Shown: positions 21,547-30,339, numbered from the stretch's first letter. The stretch: DNA of 41,789 bases from an uncultured Agathobacter sp. (GCA_934365945.1 CAKRNE010000021.1:1-41789), one strand, 5' to 3'. A program made the numbers and translations. The notes: generated by a model from the letters alone, not told the origin.

Positions 21547-22548
21547 ATGGAAAAAATGGAAAATGAATATTCAACAGGAAAACTATATGATTTCGTAGCG
21601 AGAAGTGAGAGCCTTGAGGAATACAAGGCTCTTTTAGTGCGTCTGGCAGATCAGAGAGAAAGCTGGGTCGGCGTAGTTAACAAAATAATGGAGGCAAACA
21701 GTCTTTCGGCCAAAAGAATGGGAGAACTGTGCGGAGTCAGCAGGCAGTCGGTGCAGAAATGGCTTAAGGGCTCTGTACCGAAGAAACGTGAAACATATAT
21801 AAAGATAGGCTTTGCGGCAGGCTATGATTTAGAACAGATGAATCACTTCCTGCAGAGATATGGAGGTTTTAATAAGCTGTATCCGAAATGTCTTGAGGAT
21901 TCGGTATATATTTTTGTGCTGTCATCAGATTGTATCGAGCATAGTTACAAGTCCTGTGAGCAGATTATACAGATGCTTAAGGATGAGATGTCGTCAGACA
22001 ATGATAATGATGATTTGGATTCATACACAACATCGGCACTTGAATTTAATTTCACAAACATGAAATCATTGCAGGAAATGCTGGTATTTGTTGCAGAAAA
22101 CAGCGAGGTATACAGACAGCAGTATATAAAGCTGTATGACTACATAGAAGAATTTATACAGAAAAATCTGCTTCCTGACGGTGATGACAATGTATTTCAA
22201 TTAGCCAATTCGCAGCAATGGAGCTCATCACTCAGACAGTGTGTATCAAATATTTCGCAGAGAAAATGGTATCCGCAGAGAAATAAAATCATATCGCTTG
22301 GTATACATCTGAATATGGATGCAGACGAAATCAACCATATGCTGGATTTGGCGCAGATGGAGCATTTGTGTGCCAAGTCGCCGTTTGAAAGTGCGATTAT
22401 TTATGCGCTTGAAAATGCAAAGCTTGAGGATATGATATACTGTGACGGAACAGATGATTTGTGTCTGTATGTGAAAAATATTTTACTTTCGCTGAATATT
22501 GAGGGCGCGGAGGCATTTATGGAGGAACTGCCTGAGGAAGATTATTAG
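21547..22548 (+). CDS. HTH regulator with internally duplicated C-terminal module
   Basis: A 333-residue protein. Residues about 55-78 (SAKRMGELCGVSRQSVQKWLKG) are a clear XRE-like HTH. After it comes a helical block beginning KKRETYIKIGFAAGYDLEQM (about 80-125). A similar block returns near residue 243 (RNKIISLGIHLNMDADEINHML), each followed by a segment starting SVYIFVLSSD or AIIYALENAK, so the protein seems to contain a tandem duplication. The middle is helical and acidic. It begins 27 bp after the AlaX-like gene and sits at the head of the kinase/FHA/ABC cluster, so it is the likely cluster regulator. No membrane segment. Confidence 0.75.
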   Translation: MEKMENEYSTGKLYDFVARSESLEEYKALLVRLADQRESWVGVVNKIMEANSLSAKRMGELCGVSRQSVQKWLKGSVPKKRETYIKIGFAAGYDLEQMNHFLQRYGGFNKLYPKCLEDSVYIFVLSSDCIEHSYKSCEQIIQMLKDEMSSDNDNDDLDSYTTSALEFNFTNMKSLQEMLVFVAENSEVYRQQYIKLYDYIEEFIQKNLLPDGDDNVFQLANSQQWSSSLRQCVSNISQRKWYPQRNKIISLGIHLNMDADEINHMLDLAQMEHLCAKSPFESAIIYALENAKLEDMIYCDGTDDLCLYVKNILLSLNIEGAEAFMEELPEEDY

Positions 22549-22628
22549 ACTGAGCGCGCAGCTTAAGGTGCAACTTAAGGTGAAAAAGGCTTGCAATTAT
22601 TATATATAATTAATTTACAACATAATCA

Positions 22629-22656
22629 TTGACACAAATTGATAATATGATAGACT
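22629..22656 (+). promoter_or_regulatory. Promoter at the head of the zinc-ribbon/SPFH/FHA cluster
   Basis: Perfect TTGACA (22629-22634), 16-bp spacer, TAGACT (22651-22656), 38 bp before the ATG at 22694. The -10 is weak, so strength may depend on a regulator, possibly the HTH protein encoded just upstream. Confidence 0.5.
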
Positions 22657-22693
22657 ATTTTGTATGTAGGAAAAAAGCTTTAGAGGAGGAAAA

Positions 22694-23293
22694 ATGGGAA
22701 CGGAATTTGTACAGATAAAATGTCCCGGATGTGGGGCAAGTGTGTCGACTGGTGACGAGGTTTGTGAGTATTGTGGAAAGCCGGTTATTATAAAGAGCTT
22801 TAACAGTGTGGCGTCAATGTCTATGCCACAGCTCAATAAGTATGTCGGCTCATACAAAAAAGAGCTTGACAGCATAGGTGAAAATGATGCAATAAACAAA
22901 TCTATTGCAATGTGTTATTTAAAACTGAAGCAGTATAAGATGGCTGGAAAATATTTCCAGAAAGCCATGGAAGACAATTTCGATGACTCAGAAAATTATT
23001 TCTATGCTGCAGTATGTTTATTGGAAGGAAAAAAGGCATTTTTGACAACACGTACAGTTATCAATCAGATTGAGACATACATTAATGATGCAATTTCTAT
23101 TGAGAATAAGGGTGTTTACTATTACCTTTTGGCATACATAAAGTATGATTATTATAAGAGAAAAGGTTTTGGAACAAGCCCTGATTACATGGAATGCATC
23201 AATAATGCAATGCAGTGTAATCTGACAAGAATGGATGCACAGCAGATGTTCGAGATACTTTCAGTCACTATGCCTCAGGAATTATCAATTTGA
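22694..23293 (+). CDS. Zinc-ribbon protein with helical (TPR-like) repeats
   Basis: A 199-residue soluble protein. An N-terminal zinc ribbon is formed by C10/C13 (CPGC) and C24/C27 (CEYC). From about residue 60 a helical repeat region follows (AINKSIAMCYLKLKQYKMAGKYFQKAMED, then YFYAAVCLLEGKKAF, then YYYLLAYIKYDYYKRKG), which looks like divergent TPRs. GAGGAGG lies 5 nt before the ATG. It is the first of three zinc-ribbon proteins in the cluster. A terminator-like hairpin follows, so it may be expressed more than the genes after it. It is probably an adaptor; no enzymatic motif is seen. Confidence 0.75.
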   Translation: MGTEFVQIKCPGCGASVSTGDEVCEYCGKPVIIKSFNSVASMSMPQLNKYVGSYKKELDSIGENDAINKSIAMCYLKLKQYKMAGKYFQKAMEDNFDDSENYFYAAVCLLEGKKAFLTTRTVINQIETYINDAISIENKGVYYYLLAYIKYDYYKRKGFGTSPDYMECINNAMQCNLTRMDAQQMFEILSVTMPQELSI

Positions 23294-23304
23294 TTATGTT
23301 TTAG

Positions 23305-23343
23305 AGGTGATTATGCGCTAATGGGCATTTTCACCTTTTTTTT
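23305..23343 (+). terminator. Terminator-like hairpin between the zinc-ribbon and SPFH genes
   Basis: AGGTGA (23305-23310) pairs with TCACCT (23331-23336), with an inner ATGC/GCAT stem, followed by a run of eight T. It may cut readthrough into the SPFH gene, which could have its own control: an inverted repeat ATATCCA-N11-TGGATAT lies at 23357-23381. Confidence 0.7.
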
Positions 23344-23416
23344 ATGTGTACAAAGTATATCCAATATCAACAAGTGGATATTAAACATGAGAGGTTAAGG
23401 TAAAGGAGAATAACAA

Positions 23417-24523
23417 ATGTCTTTATTTAAAAAAAATCCAAATGAAGCCGCTTATTATGAAGGAAAAAAGCATTTTATAGATGTAATCAAAAATTCAGGT
23501 GATAACAGTTTCCTTATTTGGAAACAGCCTGAGGAGGATTTCAACACAAATTCAAAGCTTATTGTTATGCCGGGAGAAACTGCTATTTTCGTGAAAGGTG
23601 GAAATATAGAACAGACCTTTGATGAGGGTACATATGAGCTTAATACCAACAACTATCCGTTTATCAGCAGATTAAAAAATTCATTGACAGGCGGAATAAG
23701 CACCTTCAACTGTGTGGTTTATTTTTTCAGAAAAGCAGATAGCGAGGAGCTGAAGTGGGGCACATCAGACCCGATTCAGGTGAGGGATAAGGTGTACGGC
23801 ATCAGAACCTCTGTGAGGGCAAGAGGCTCGTACAAGGTGCGGATTGAAAATCCTGTTTTATTCCTGGAAAAGCTTGTGGGCAGCAATATCAGGTTCACAG
23901 ACCAGACGGAATTGAACAAATATTTCAAAAATGAGATGCTTACAAAAATTAAATCATGTGTTAATAAGTTTCTTTTAGCTTATCAGGATGAGTTTATTGG
24001 GATTGAGGCATATCTGAGTGATATTTCGACACAGATTGAGCCACAGATAAATGAGATGTTTGTCCAATATGGCTTGTCATGTGTGAATTTTTCTGTCATG
24101 GCGATGGAGGTCGATACCACAAAGTATGATGATATCGACGAAGCACAGATTGAGAGCGTAAAGAGAGCAAAGCAGGGTGCCGGAGAGAACGCATACATGA
24201 ACAATATGGGTGGCAACTGGGATAAAATGCAGAATGCCTCAATCATGCATACATTTGCTCAGAATGAGGGCGCAGGAAACCTTACCTCGATGGGGGCAGG
24301 TCTGGGTATGGCCATGGGAATCAGTGGAACAGTTGGAAGCATGGCAAATCAGGTATTTCAGAATGCGCCGGGAATGCAGCAGCCGCAGCAAACGTCAGCA
24401 CAGCAAACAGCTCAGGAGGATCCTATGGCAGTGCTTGGTAAGTTAAAGCAGCTTTTAGATGCAGGGCTCATCTCAGAGGATGATTATAATGCCAAAAAGA
24501 CAGAAGTACTAAGCAGAATGTAA
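23417..24523 (+). CDS. SPFH-domain (YdjI/virion core-like) protein with C-terminal SHOCT
   Basis: A 368-residue protein. Residues about 20-240 match the bacterial SPFH group annotated as virion core protein or YdjI (LIWKQPEEDFNTNSKLIVMPGE, AIFVKGG, GTYELNTNNYP, VRARGSYKVRIENPVLFLEKLVG). A Gly/Met/Ala-rich segment follows (about 280-310), then a Gln-rich linker, and residues about 335-368 form a SHOCT module (LGKLKQLLDAGLISEDDYNAKKTEVL). In Bacillus the YdjI relative assembles at the membrane with zinc-ribbon partners and is linked to envelope stress. Here too it is flanked by zinc-ribbon proteins. It may scaffold the transporter encoded next. AAAGGAG precedes the ATG. Confidence 0.88.
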   Translation: MSLFKKNPNEAAYYEGKKHFIDVIKNSGDNSFLIWKQPEEDFNTNSKLIVMPGETAIFVKGGNIEQTFDEGTYELNTNNYPFISRLKNSLTGGISTFNCVVYFFRKADSEELKWGTSDPIQVRDKVYGIRTSVRARGSYKVRIENPVLFLEKLVGSNIRFTDQTELNKYFKNEMLTKIKSCVNKFLLAYQDEFIGIEAYLSDISTQIEPQINEMFVQYGLSCVNFSVMAMEVDTTKYDDIDEAQIESVKRAKQGAGENAYMNNMGGNWDKMQNASIMHTFAQNEGAGNLTSMGAGLGMAMGISGTVGSMANQVFQNAPGMQQPQQTSAQQTAQEDPMAVLGKLKQLLDAGLISEDDYNAKKTEVLSRM

Positions 24524-24542
24524 ATGTAAGGAGTGATAATTT

Positions 24543-26069
24543 ATGGAGACAATGCCATATCTTTCAGTGAACAGCGCAGCAAATCTCATCGTGCTGGAAA
24601 ATGGTGCGGTGCGTAGCTTTCCACTCGATGGAAAGAGCAGTTGGACAATCGGACGTAAAAATCCGGAGAGTGAGAGTGATATTGAGCTGGAATCAAAGAT
24701 AGTCAGCAGAAAGCATGGACGTATACAGAATGTTGATGGTAGCTGGTACTATATTGAGTGTGGCAGCTTAAACGGAACCTATTTCAATGGGGAAAAAATC
24801 AAGGCTAATGAAAATAACGAGTTTGATGCAGTGAAGCTTTCAAGCGGAGACATATTGCGTATAGACTCTGACAGTCTTGACAATCCGGAGGAGAGAGGAG
24901 TGCTGTTCCTTTTTACTACAGAGGGAATAGGGAACCAGTGGAAATCAATAACGCTGCGCAAGAAGGAAACATCGTTTGGACGATATGAGGAATGCGATGT
25001 GGTGATTCCTTTACCATACATATCAGGTAAACACATGGTTGTTATGAAGCGTGATAAGGAATATTTTCTTATGGACTGCAACTCAATGGCAGGAACCTGG
25101 CTAAACGGAGAGGAAATTCACGGCGAAGTGAAGCTCAAGGAAAAGGACATAATTGCCATATGCGACTGCACTCTTCTTTTTACAGGTAACAGGCTTGTTT
25201 ACAATGTACCGGTCACAAATCGCAGAAATGAAAATGTTTCAGTTGATGTTGCTGATATAAATGAGGAGGATTTAAGCAGCAGACCTGTTGTGCTTAGAGC
25301 AGACATAAGAAGCAGAAAAGTTAAGACAGGATTTAAGAAAAAAGAGCTGATTAAGGATATAAAGGTTGAGATAAAAGAGGGCACACTTGTTGCACTTATA
25401 GGTGGAGCCGGCGCAGGAAAATCAACTGTCATGAACTGCATGAACGGATATGAAACATCCGGAATGGAGGGAAGCGTCGAGTACAAGGGTGTAGATCTGA
25501 TAAAGAATTTTTCACGTATGAAATATCTTATCGGAAGTGTGCAGCAGGGAGATGCCTTCCACGAGGAGATAACGGTGGAGCAGGAGCTCACAAATGCAGC
25601 AGGCATAAAGCTTCCAAGGGATACAAAAAAAGCTGAGATTGCTGAGAGAGTAGACAAGACACTCAGACAGCTTGGCATAGAAAATGTCAGAAACAACCCG
25701 ATTGCAAAGTGCAGCGGTGGAGAGAGAAGACGAGTAAATATCGGAATTGAGCTTGTGGCTGACAGACAGCTTCTATGTCTGGATGAGCCGGATGCAGGTC
25801 TTGATCCGGGAAACAAGAGAAAGCTTTTTGAGACATTGAGAAAGCTGGCGCATGAGGAGGGCAAGAGCATTCTTACTATTATTCATGATGTGTCTGATAT
25901 TGATTTATTTGACAAAATCATCATCATGAACAAGGTTGACAATGTCGGAAGACTGGCATTTTCAGGTACACCTGACGAGGCGAGAAAGTATTTTGGGGCA
26001 GAGATTAAGGATGTTTATACTATCATGGCTCAGAATCCGGAAAAATATATATTTAAGGGAGATTATTAA
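24543..26069 (+). CDS. Double-FHA ABCG-type transporter ATPase
   Basis: A 508-residue fusion. FHA1 (about 30-100) has IGR37-38, SRKH (55-58) and GSLNGTYFNG. FHA2 (about 140-205) has FGRYEECDVVI, SGKH (161-164) and SMAGTWLNG, where the usual Asn of the NGT motif is Ala. The ATPase domain (about 265-490) is of the ABCG/White type: Walker A GGAGAGKST (287-295), signature CSGGERRRV (390-398), Walker B LLCLDEPDAGLD with E415, switch His IIHDV. FHA domains bind phosphothreonine, so ATPase activity or assembly is probably set by the adjacent kinase and phosphatase. The stop overlaps the permease start by one base. The fusion gives the cluster its logic: a phospho-gated ABC exporter. Confidence 0.93.
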   Translation: METMPYLSVNSAANLIVLENGAVRSFPLDGKSSWTIGRKNPESESDIELESKIVSRKHGRIQNVDGSWYYIECGSLNGTYFNGEKIKANENNEFDAVKLSSGDILRIDSDSLDNPEERGVLFLFTTEGIGNQWKSITLRKKETSFGRYEECDVVIPLPYISGKHMVVMKRDKEYFLMDCNSMAGTWLNGEEIHGEVKLKEKDIIAICDCTLLFTGNRLVYNVPVTNRRNENVSVDVADINEEDLSSRPVVLRADIRSRKVKTGFKKKELIKDIKVEIKEGTLVALIGGAGAGKSTVMNCMNGYETSGMEGSVEYKGVDLIKNFSRMKYLIGSVQQGDAFHEEITVEQELTNAAGIKLPRDTKKAEIAERVDKTLRQLGIENVRNNPIAKCSGGERRRVNIGIELVADRQLLCLDEPDAGLDPGNKRKLFETLRKLAHEEGKSILTIIHDVSDIDLFDKIIIMNKVDNVGRLAFSGTPDEARKYFGAEIKDVYTIMAQNPEKYIFKGDY

Positions 26070-26944
26070 TGAACGAAAAAATGGAAAAGACACCAAGGAG
26101 AATAGGTGCATTTAAGGAGCTTAGAATTTTTACAACAGAGTATATACAGATTCTTCTGGGCCGCAAAAAGGACTTATTTATTTCACTGATGTTTCCAGTG
26201 CTCGCAGCAATTATTGTGATATGGATTGCCGGAGAGAACATGTTTGTACACTATGATGGAACCAAATCAGGCAGCTTTGTAATAGTAAGTGCTGCAATCT
26301 GGGGAGGTTTGTTCAACTCTATACAGACCATAGTAAAAGATAGAAAAAATGTCAAGAGATACTATATAGCGGGTTCAAGGCTCAGATGCTACACAGGCTC
26401 CCGAGCAATGGTACAGTTTTTACTATGCGTGGTTCAGAGTGCGATTCTGTCTTTGAGCTATGTCGGTGTGGCGGTGGTTTATGGAAATGATCTGCCGGAA
26501 AAAGGACTTATCACAAATTATCCTATGCTCGAGTTTTACGTTAGCATACTTTTACTAATGTATGCGGCTGACACAATGGGAATCATGATTTCATGTATTG
26601 TGAAAAAGGAAGAGGCAGCAAATGTACTTGCTCCATATATATTAATTGTACAATTAATTTTCTCTGGAATCCTTTTTAATATGGAGGGTGCAGCGGATTA
26701 TATTTCATATATCATGATTAGTAAATGGGGAATGGAGGCTCTTGGAAGTATTGCAAACTTGAATGACCTTCAGCTTAAAATACAGATGACTGTGCCGAAT
26801 GTTCCGCATGATTTTGAGAATCGATTCGAGGCAACATCAGGACATTTATTTATGGTATGGGCTGTGCTGTTTGGATTTATCGTGGCGTTTTTATTCATCG
26901 GAAATATACTTCTGCACAGAGTATCAAAGGATACCAGGGAGTAA
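26069..26944 (+). CDS. ABC-2 permease partner of the FHA-ATPase
   Basis: A 291-residue membrane protein with six predicted helices (about 40-58, 70-88, 115-140, 160-180, 195-215 and 262-285). It opens with a cytoplasmic lead and a conserved stretch ELRIFTTEYIQILLGRKKDL before helix 1, as in ABCG-type permeases (ABC2_membrane). The loop FNSIQTIVKDRKNVKRYYIAGSRLRCYTGSR is the region that usually contacts the ATPase. One-base overlap with the ATPase gene and a 1-nt gap to the phosphatase gene show tight coupling. Substrate unknown. Confidence 0.9.
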   Translation: MNEKMEKTPRRIGAFKELRIFTTEYIQILLGRKKDLFISLMFPVLAAIIVIWIAGENMFVHYDGTKSGSFVIVSAAIWGGLFNSIQTIVKDRKNVKRYYIAGSRLRCYTGSRAMVQFLLCVVQSAILSLSYVGVAVVYGNDLPEKGLITNYPMLEFYVSILLLMYAADTMGIMISCIVKKEEAANVLAPYILIVQLIFSGILFNMEGAADYISYIMISKWGMEALGSIANLNDLQLKIQMTVPNVPHDFENRFEATSGHLFMVWAVLFGFIVAFLFIGNILLHRVSKDTRE

Positions 26945-26945
26945 T

Positions 26946-27746
26946 ATGAAAAAAATAATTGGACATGTGATTAGCAACAGGGGCAAGGTCAGGGAAAATA
27001 ATGAAGACAACTACCTGCTTGGTCGCTGCCTGAATGCTGAAAGCCTGGACGAAAGCGAGGCTCACTTTACCGGTGAGGCAGGTGAGTGGACCTGCGCAGG
27101 CGTGTTTGACGGTATGGGCGGAGAAGCAGGTGGTGAGATTGCTTCGCGCATAGTTTCACAGGTGTTTCAGGAAAATACAATGCAGCTTGGAAAGCTTACA
27201 AAGGATAAGCTGAGTGAGAAAATAGAAAAAACCTTTGGTTTAGCTAATAGAGCGGTCGTGGAGGAAAGAAAAAACAGGAGTACCTGCGGCACAACCGGCA
27301 CGATTCTGGTAACAGACGGTAATGAGCTTCGAGTGTTTCACAGGGGTGACAGCCGAGTGTATGTAATGCGAGATAAACAACTGTATGTTGTCTCAAAGGA
27401 CCATACACTCGCCCAGATGAAAATGGATATCGGAATATATCATTTGGGTGATGAAATTCCGGAGCGCGAGAATCATCAGCTCACAGAGTTTATCGGCATG
27501 GATTATGATGGCGATGCACTGCCATATGAGAGTGGCTGGATAAAATGGGAAGAAAACGATAGGATTTTGCTTTGCAGCGATGGGCTATATGATATGTGCA
27601 GCCCGCAAATGATATTAAAATGCCTGACAGCAGGAGAAGCAGCTGAACAGACGTGTCATACATTGTTTGAAAAGGCCATGGATTTTGGTGGTAAAGATAA
27701 CATTACCGTCATGGTGCTTCAACTGGCAGATATAAAAAATACTTAA
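26946..27746 (+). CDS. PP2C-family Ser/Thr protein phosphatase
   Basis: A 266-residue soluble phosphatase. PP2C metal-binding and core motifs appear in order: RENNEDNYLLG, CAGVFDGMGGEAGGEIAS, GTTGTILVTDGNELRVFHRGDSRVYVM, LCSDGLYDMC, and GGKDNITVMVLQL near the end. The start at 26946 gives MKKIIGHVISNRGKVRENNED, the usual PP2C opening; a longer frame back to 26799 runs over the permease gene without a ribosome site. It would reverse the neighbouring kinase. The kinase gene begins 12 nt later. Kinase-phosphatase pairs with an FHA partner are standard threonine-phosphorylation circuits. Confidence 0.95.
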   Translation: MKKIIGHVISNRGKVRENNEDNYLLGRCLNAESLDESEAHFTGEAGEWTCAGVFDGMGGEAGGEIASRIVSQVFQENTMQLGKLTKDKLSEKIEKTFGLANRAVVEERKNRSTCGTTGTILVTDGNELRVFHRGDSRVYVMRDKQLYVVSKDHTLAQMKMDIGIYHLGDEIPERENHQLTEFIGMDYDGDALPYESGWIKWEENDRILLCSDGLYDMCSPQMILKCLTAGEAAEQTCHTLFEKAMDFGGKDNITVMVLQLADIKNT

Positions 27747-27758
27747 GGAGAGATAAAT

Positions 27759-29639
27759 ATGCAAGTCGACAGCATGATATCAGAACTTGAGAAAAAATTT
27801 GATGAATGGAAAATCGGGGAAAAAGTTGGTCATGGTTCAGGAGGAAGTACAATAGTTTATGCCATAGAAAGAAAAAATTTAAATTTCGTGGAAAAGGATG
27901 TATTAAAGGTTATTCCTCTTTTGGCAGAAAACGTTGGTTTTTCACAGATGAATGAGATCAGCAGGGCAAACTATGAGACTCAGAAAACAGAGCTAAGAGG
28001 GAAAGCGGAAGAAGAAGTAAGTCTGATGAATAAGCTTAAAACCTCTAACTACATAGTCACATATCAGGATTTCAAATTTCTGGATATACTGGATGAAAAT
28101 GCAACCTCCTTTGTTTTAGCTATCCGAATGCATACATATGAGAGTCTTTCGGCCATTATACAGACAAAAGAGATTTCCCAGGCGGATATTGTTAAAATAG
28201 GAATTGATATTTGCTGTGCACTTGAAGCCTGTGCACAGTACGGAATCATACACAGGGATATCAAGCCGGAAAATATATTTTTTGACGGTGATCAATACCG
28301 CCTTGGAGATTTTGGTATATCAAGAATAATAGAAAGAGGAAATCTGGCACATACAAATCAGGGAACTCCGCAATTTGCTGCACCTGAACAGTTTACTAAT
28401 ATGATGAGTGCCGAAGGCTATGACAGCAGGGTTGATATATATAGTCTGGGGCTTTCGTTATATTATCTTGCTAATGGACAGAAGCTGCCATTTAAGGATA
28501 AACTTAAAGGCTCAGATATGTATTTGAAAATGAGGGTGACAGGAGCAGAAATACCGCCTGTTGATGGGATTGAACCTGAGCTTAACCGCATTATGCTGAA
28601 GGCATGTGAGCATTCTGCAGACAAAAGATATCAGACTCCATCTGAAATGAAGTCAGATTTGAAGGCGCTATACAAAAAGCTCAAGAACCGCAAAAGCATA
28701 AAAAGAATTGGTGGCTGTGGCAATATTAACAAAAATGAGACAGAACATGCGATGCCTGATATGAGAAACTATTCAACAGACCGAGCACTGCAGGGGGGAG
28801 ACGTAATAAGCTATGCTACGCAGCCGGCAGATGCATGGGGCAGAACTGATGATTATGCGACTCAATCTGCAGGTATGAACACGCCAAAAGCAGGCGGCTA
28901 TGCAACAGAGCGTGCAATGAACACACCGGAAACAGGCGGCTATGCGACAGAGCGTGCGATGAACACACCAAAAGCAGGCGGCTATGCGACAGAGCGCGCA
29001 ATGAACACACCGGAAACAGGCGGCTATGCGACAGAGCGTGCAATGAATATGCCGGAAACAGGTTCTGCAAAATATTCAGCAGAATCCGACCGCCGTGTCA
29101 AGAATAGTATTGGTGACAACGGACTTGGAACTCCGGTAGCATCAATAGACACCGGAGATATTACAGTGTCAGTGGAAAGCACCGGGCAGAATACTTATGC
29201 GGAGAATAACATTGCAGCAAATGATAACACGCAGACAGATACAGCCAATTCTAATATGCAGGCATCTCAAAATATCAGACAGATGGCCATTTCAGAGCTG
29301 GAAAATGGCAACAATGACCAGGCGTTTAAGTACTATGCAACTTTGGCTGAAAAAGAGGACTGGGAATTGATGTATCATGACGTTACAAAGTTATTTGACA
29401 GCGAACAGAGTATTTCAAAAAGACCGCAGGACGCATTATTCTGGTTTACAAAATGCGTTGAGTGCTGTAAGGACAGTTGGACAGTTTCACTTGCCGAATT
29501 CCAGCTTGGTGACATATATGCGAAGGGAATCGGAGTAAAGAAAAGTCATAAACTGGCAGAAAAATACTATCGAAGCAGTGCATCAAAGGGAAATCCTTAT
29601 GCTAAAAAGAAATTTGTCGCTGGAAAATACGTTAAATAA
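27759..29639 (+). CDS. Soluble Ser/Thr protein kinase with repeat linker and Sel1-like tail
   Basis: A 626-residue protein. The kinase domain (about 15-305) has a glycine loop VGHGSGGSTIVY, the candidate ATP-binding Lys50 (DVLKVIPL), the catalytic loop HRDIKPEN (165-172), DFG (184-186) and APE (208-210 as AAPEQF). Residues about 335-440 form a linker with repeated Y-[AS]-T-[ED]-R-A units, the best of which are four 14-residue repeats (373-428). Residues about 505-626 are helical with at least one Sel1-type repeat (LGDIYAKGIGVKKSHKLAEKYY). Unlike PASTA kinases it has no membrane helix and no extracellular domain, so it should sense a cytosolic signal or partner. It is the writer of the phospho-circuit. 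Confidence 0.94.
   Translation: MQVDSMISELEKKFDEWKIGEKVGHGSGGSTIVYAIERKNLNFVEKDVLKVIPLLAENVGFSQMNEISRANYETQKTELRGKAEEEVSLMNKLKTSNYIVTYQDFKFLDILDENATSFVLAIRMHTYESLSAIIQTKEISQADIVKIGIDICCALEACAQYGIIHRDIKPENIFFDGDQYRLGDFGISRIIERGNLAHTNQGTPQFAAPEQFTNMMSAEGYDSRVDIYSLGLSLYYLANGQKLPFKDKLKGSDMYLKMRVTGAEIPPVDGIEPELNRIMLKACEHSADKRYQTPSEMKSDLKALYKKLKNRKSIKRIGGCGNINKNETEHAMPDMRNYSTDRALQGGDVISYATQPADAWGRTDDYATQSAGMNTPKAGGYATERAMNTPETGGYATERAMNTPKAGGYATERAMNTPETGGYATERAMNMPETGSAKYSAESDRRVKNSIGDNGLGTPVASIDTGDITVSVESTGQNTYAENNIAANDNTQTDTANSNMQASQNIRQMAISELENGNNDQAFKYYATLAEKEDWELMYHDVTKLFDSEQSISKRPQDALFWFTKCVECCKDSWTVSLAEFQLGDIYAKGIGVKKSHKLAEKYYRSSASKGNPYAKKKFVAGKYVK
28875..29042 (+). repeat. Four 42-bp in-frame repeats in the kinase linker
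   Basis: Each unit encodes MNTP[KA/ET]GGYATERA. The KA and ET versions alternate, so the array is also two copies of an 84-bp unit. A fifth degenerate unit follows to about 29084 and looser YSTDRA, YATQPA and YATQSA units precede it. High nucleotide identity between units suggests recent expansion, and copy number may vary between strains. Confidence 0.9.
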
Positions 29640-29653
29640 ATGGAGGTTGCTTT

Positions 29654-30322
29654 ATGAATTCAAAACAGATAATGAGAACAGTTGTGTATATTGGTTACAT
29701 CATAATATACAACCTGATATTTTTTATGAAAGGTGGAATGGACAGTTCCGTGGCGGGCTGGATAGCATATGGCTTTGTCTGGCTTGCAATATTAATATCG
29801 TACATAGCACCGCTGTATTGCAAAAACTACAAGAGGATACCGGAAAATCTCGTGACCAATTATACGTTTTCATGGATTTACTCAGCAGTAACAATTGTAT
29901 TTAATGCAATAGTCATTTTATTAAAGATAAAAAGTGTTCCACTGACATTAATTTTAAATTTAATTTTTGTTGTATTCTACCTGCAACAACTGTTTTACAG
30001 CCTTAGGGTAAACTATGAGGTAGAAACAAATCTTGAGAGAACCGATGCTGAAAGACAGTTCGTCAGAGATGTATCAAAGAAGCTTCAGATGTGCAGACAG
30101 ATGACAGATGATGCTGTATTGAAGAAAGAAATTGAAAAAGCATACGATGCAGTTAGAAGCTGCCCACTTAAATCAAATGATATGGCAATGAATTATGAGA
30201 TAAAGATAATAGGTCTGGTTGATACATTGGAAAGCAAATTGGACAATAATCAGAACCAGGAAATTCCGGGAATAGTACAGGATATTTTGAATAATGTAAA
30301 TAAAAGGAATGCAATGCTGTAA
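29654..30322 (+). CDS. Four-helix membrane protein with cytoplasmic helical tail
   Basis: A 222-residue protein. Membrane helices lie near residues 8-24, 33-52, 72-90 and 95-115. The last ~100 residues are cytoplasmic, charged and helical (ERTDAERQFVRDVSKKLQMCRQM, then EIEKAYDAVRSCPLKSND), perhaps a coiled coil or a docking module. GGAGG is 8 nt before the ATG, which lies 14 nt after the kinase stop. I do not recognise a family. Position suggests a membrane partner or target of the kinase/transporter system. Confidence 0.7.
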   Translation: MNSKQIMRTVVYIGYIIIYNLIFFMKGGMDSSVAGWIAYGFVWLAILISYIAPLYCKNYKRIPENLVTNYTFSWIYSAVTIVFNAIVILLKIKSVPLTLILNLIFVVFYLQQLFYSLRVNYEVETNLERTDAERQFVRDVSKKLQMCRQMTDDAVLKKEIEKAYDAVRSCPLKSNDMAMNYEIKIIGLVDTLESKLDNNQNQEIPGIVQDILNNVNKRNAML

Positions 30323-30339
30323 AAGGGTGAGTGGACGTC

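Noticed and set aside
25199..25870. 223-codon reverse-strand ORF inside the FHA-ATPase gene
   Set aside because: It lies opposite conserved ATPase motifs, has the Ser/Pro-rich composition of an antisense shadow and no ribosome site.
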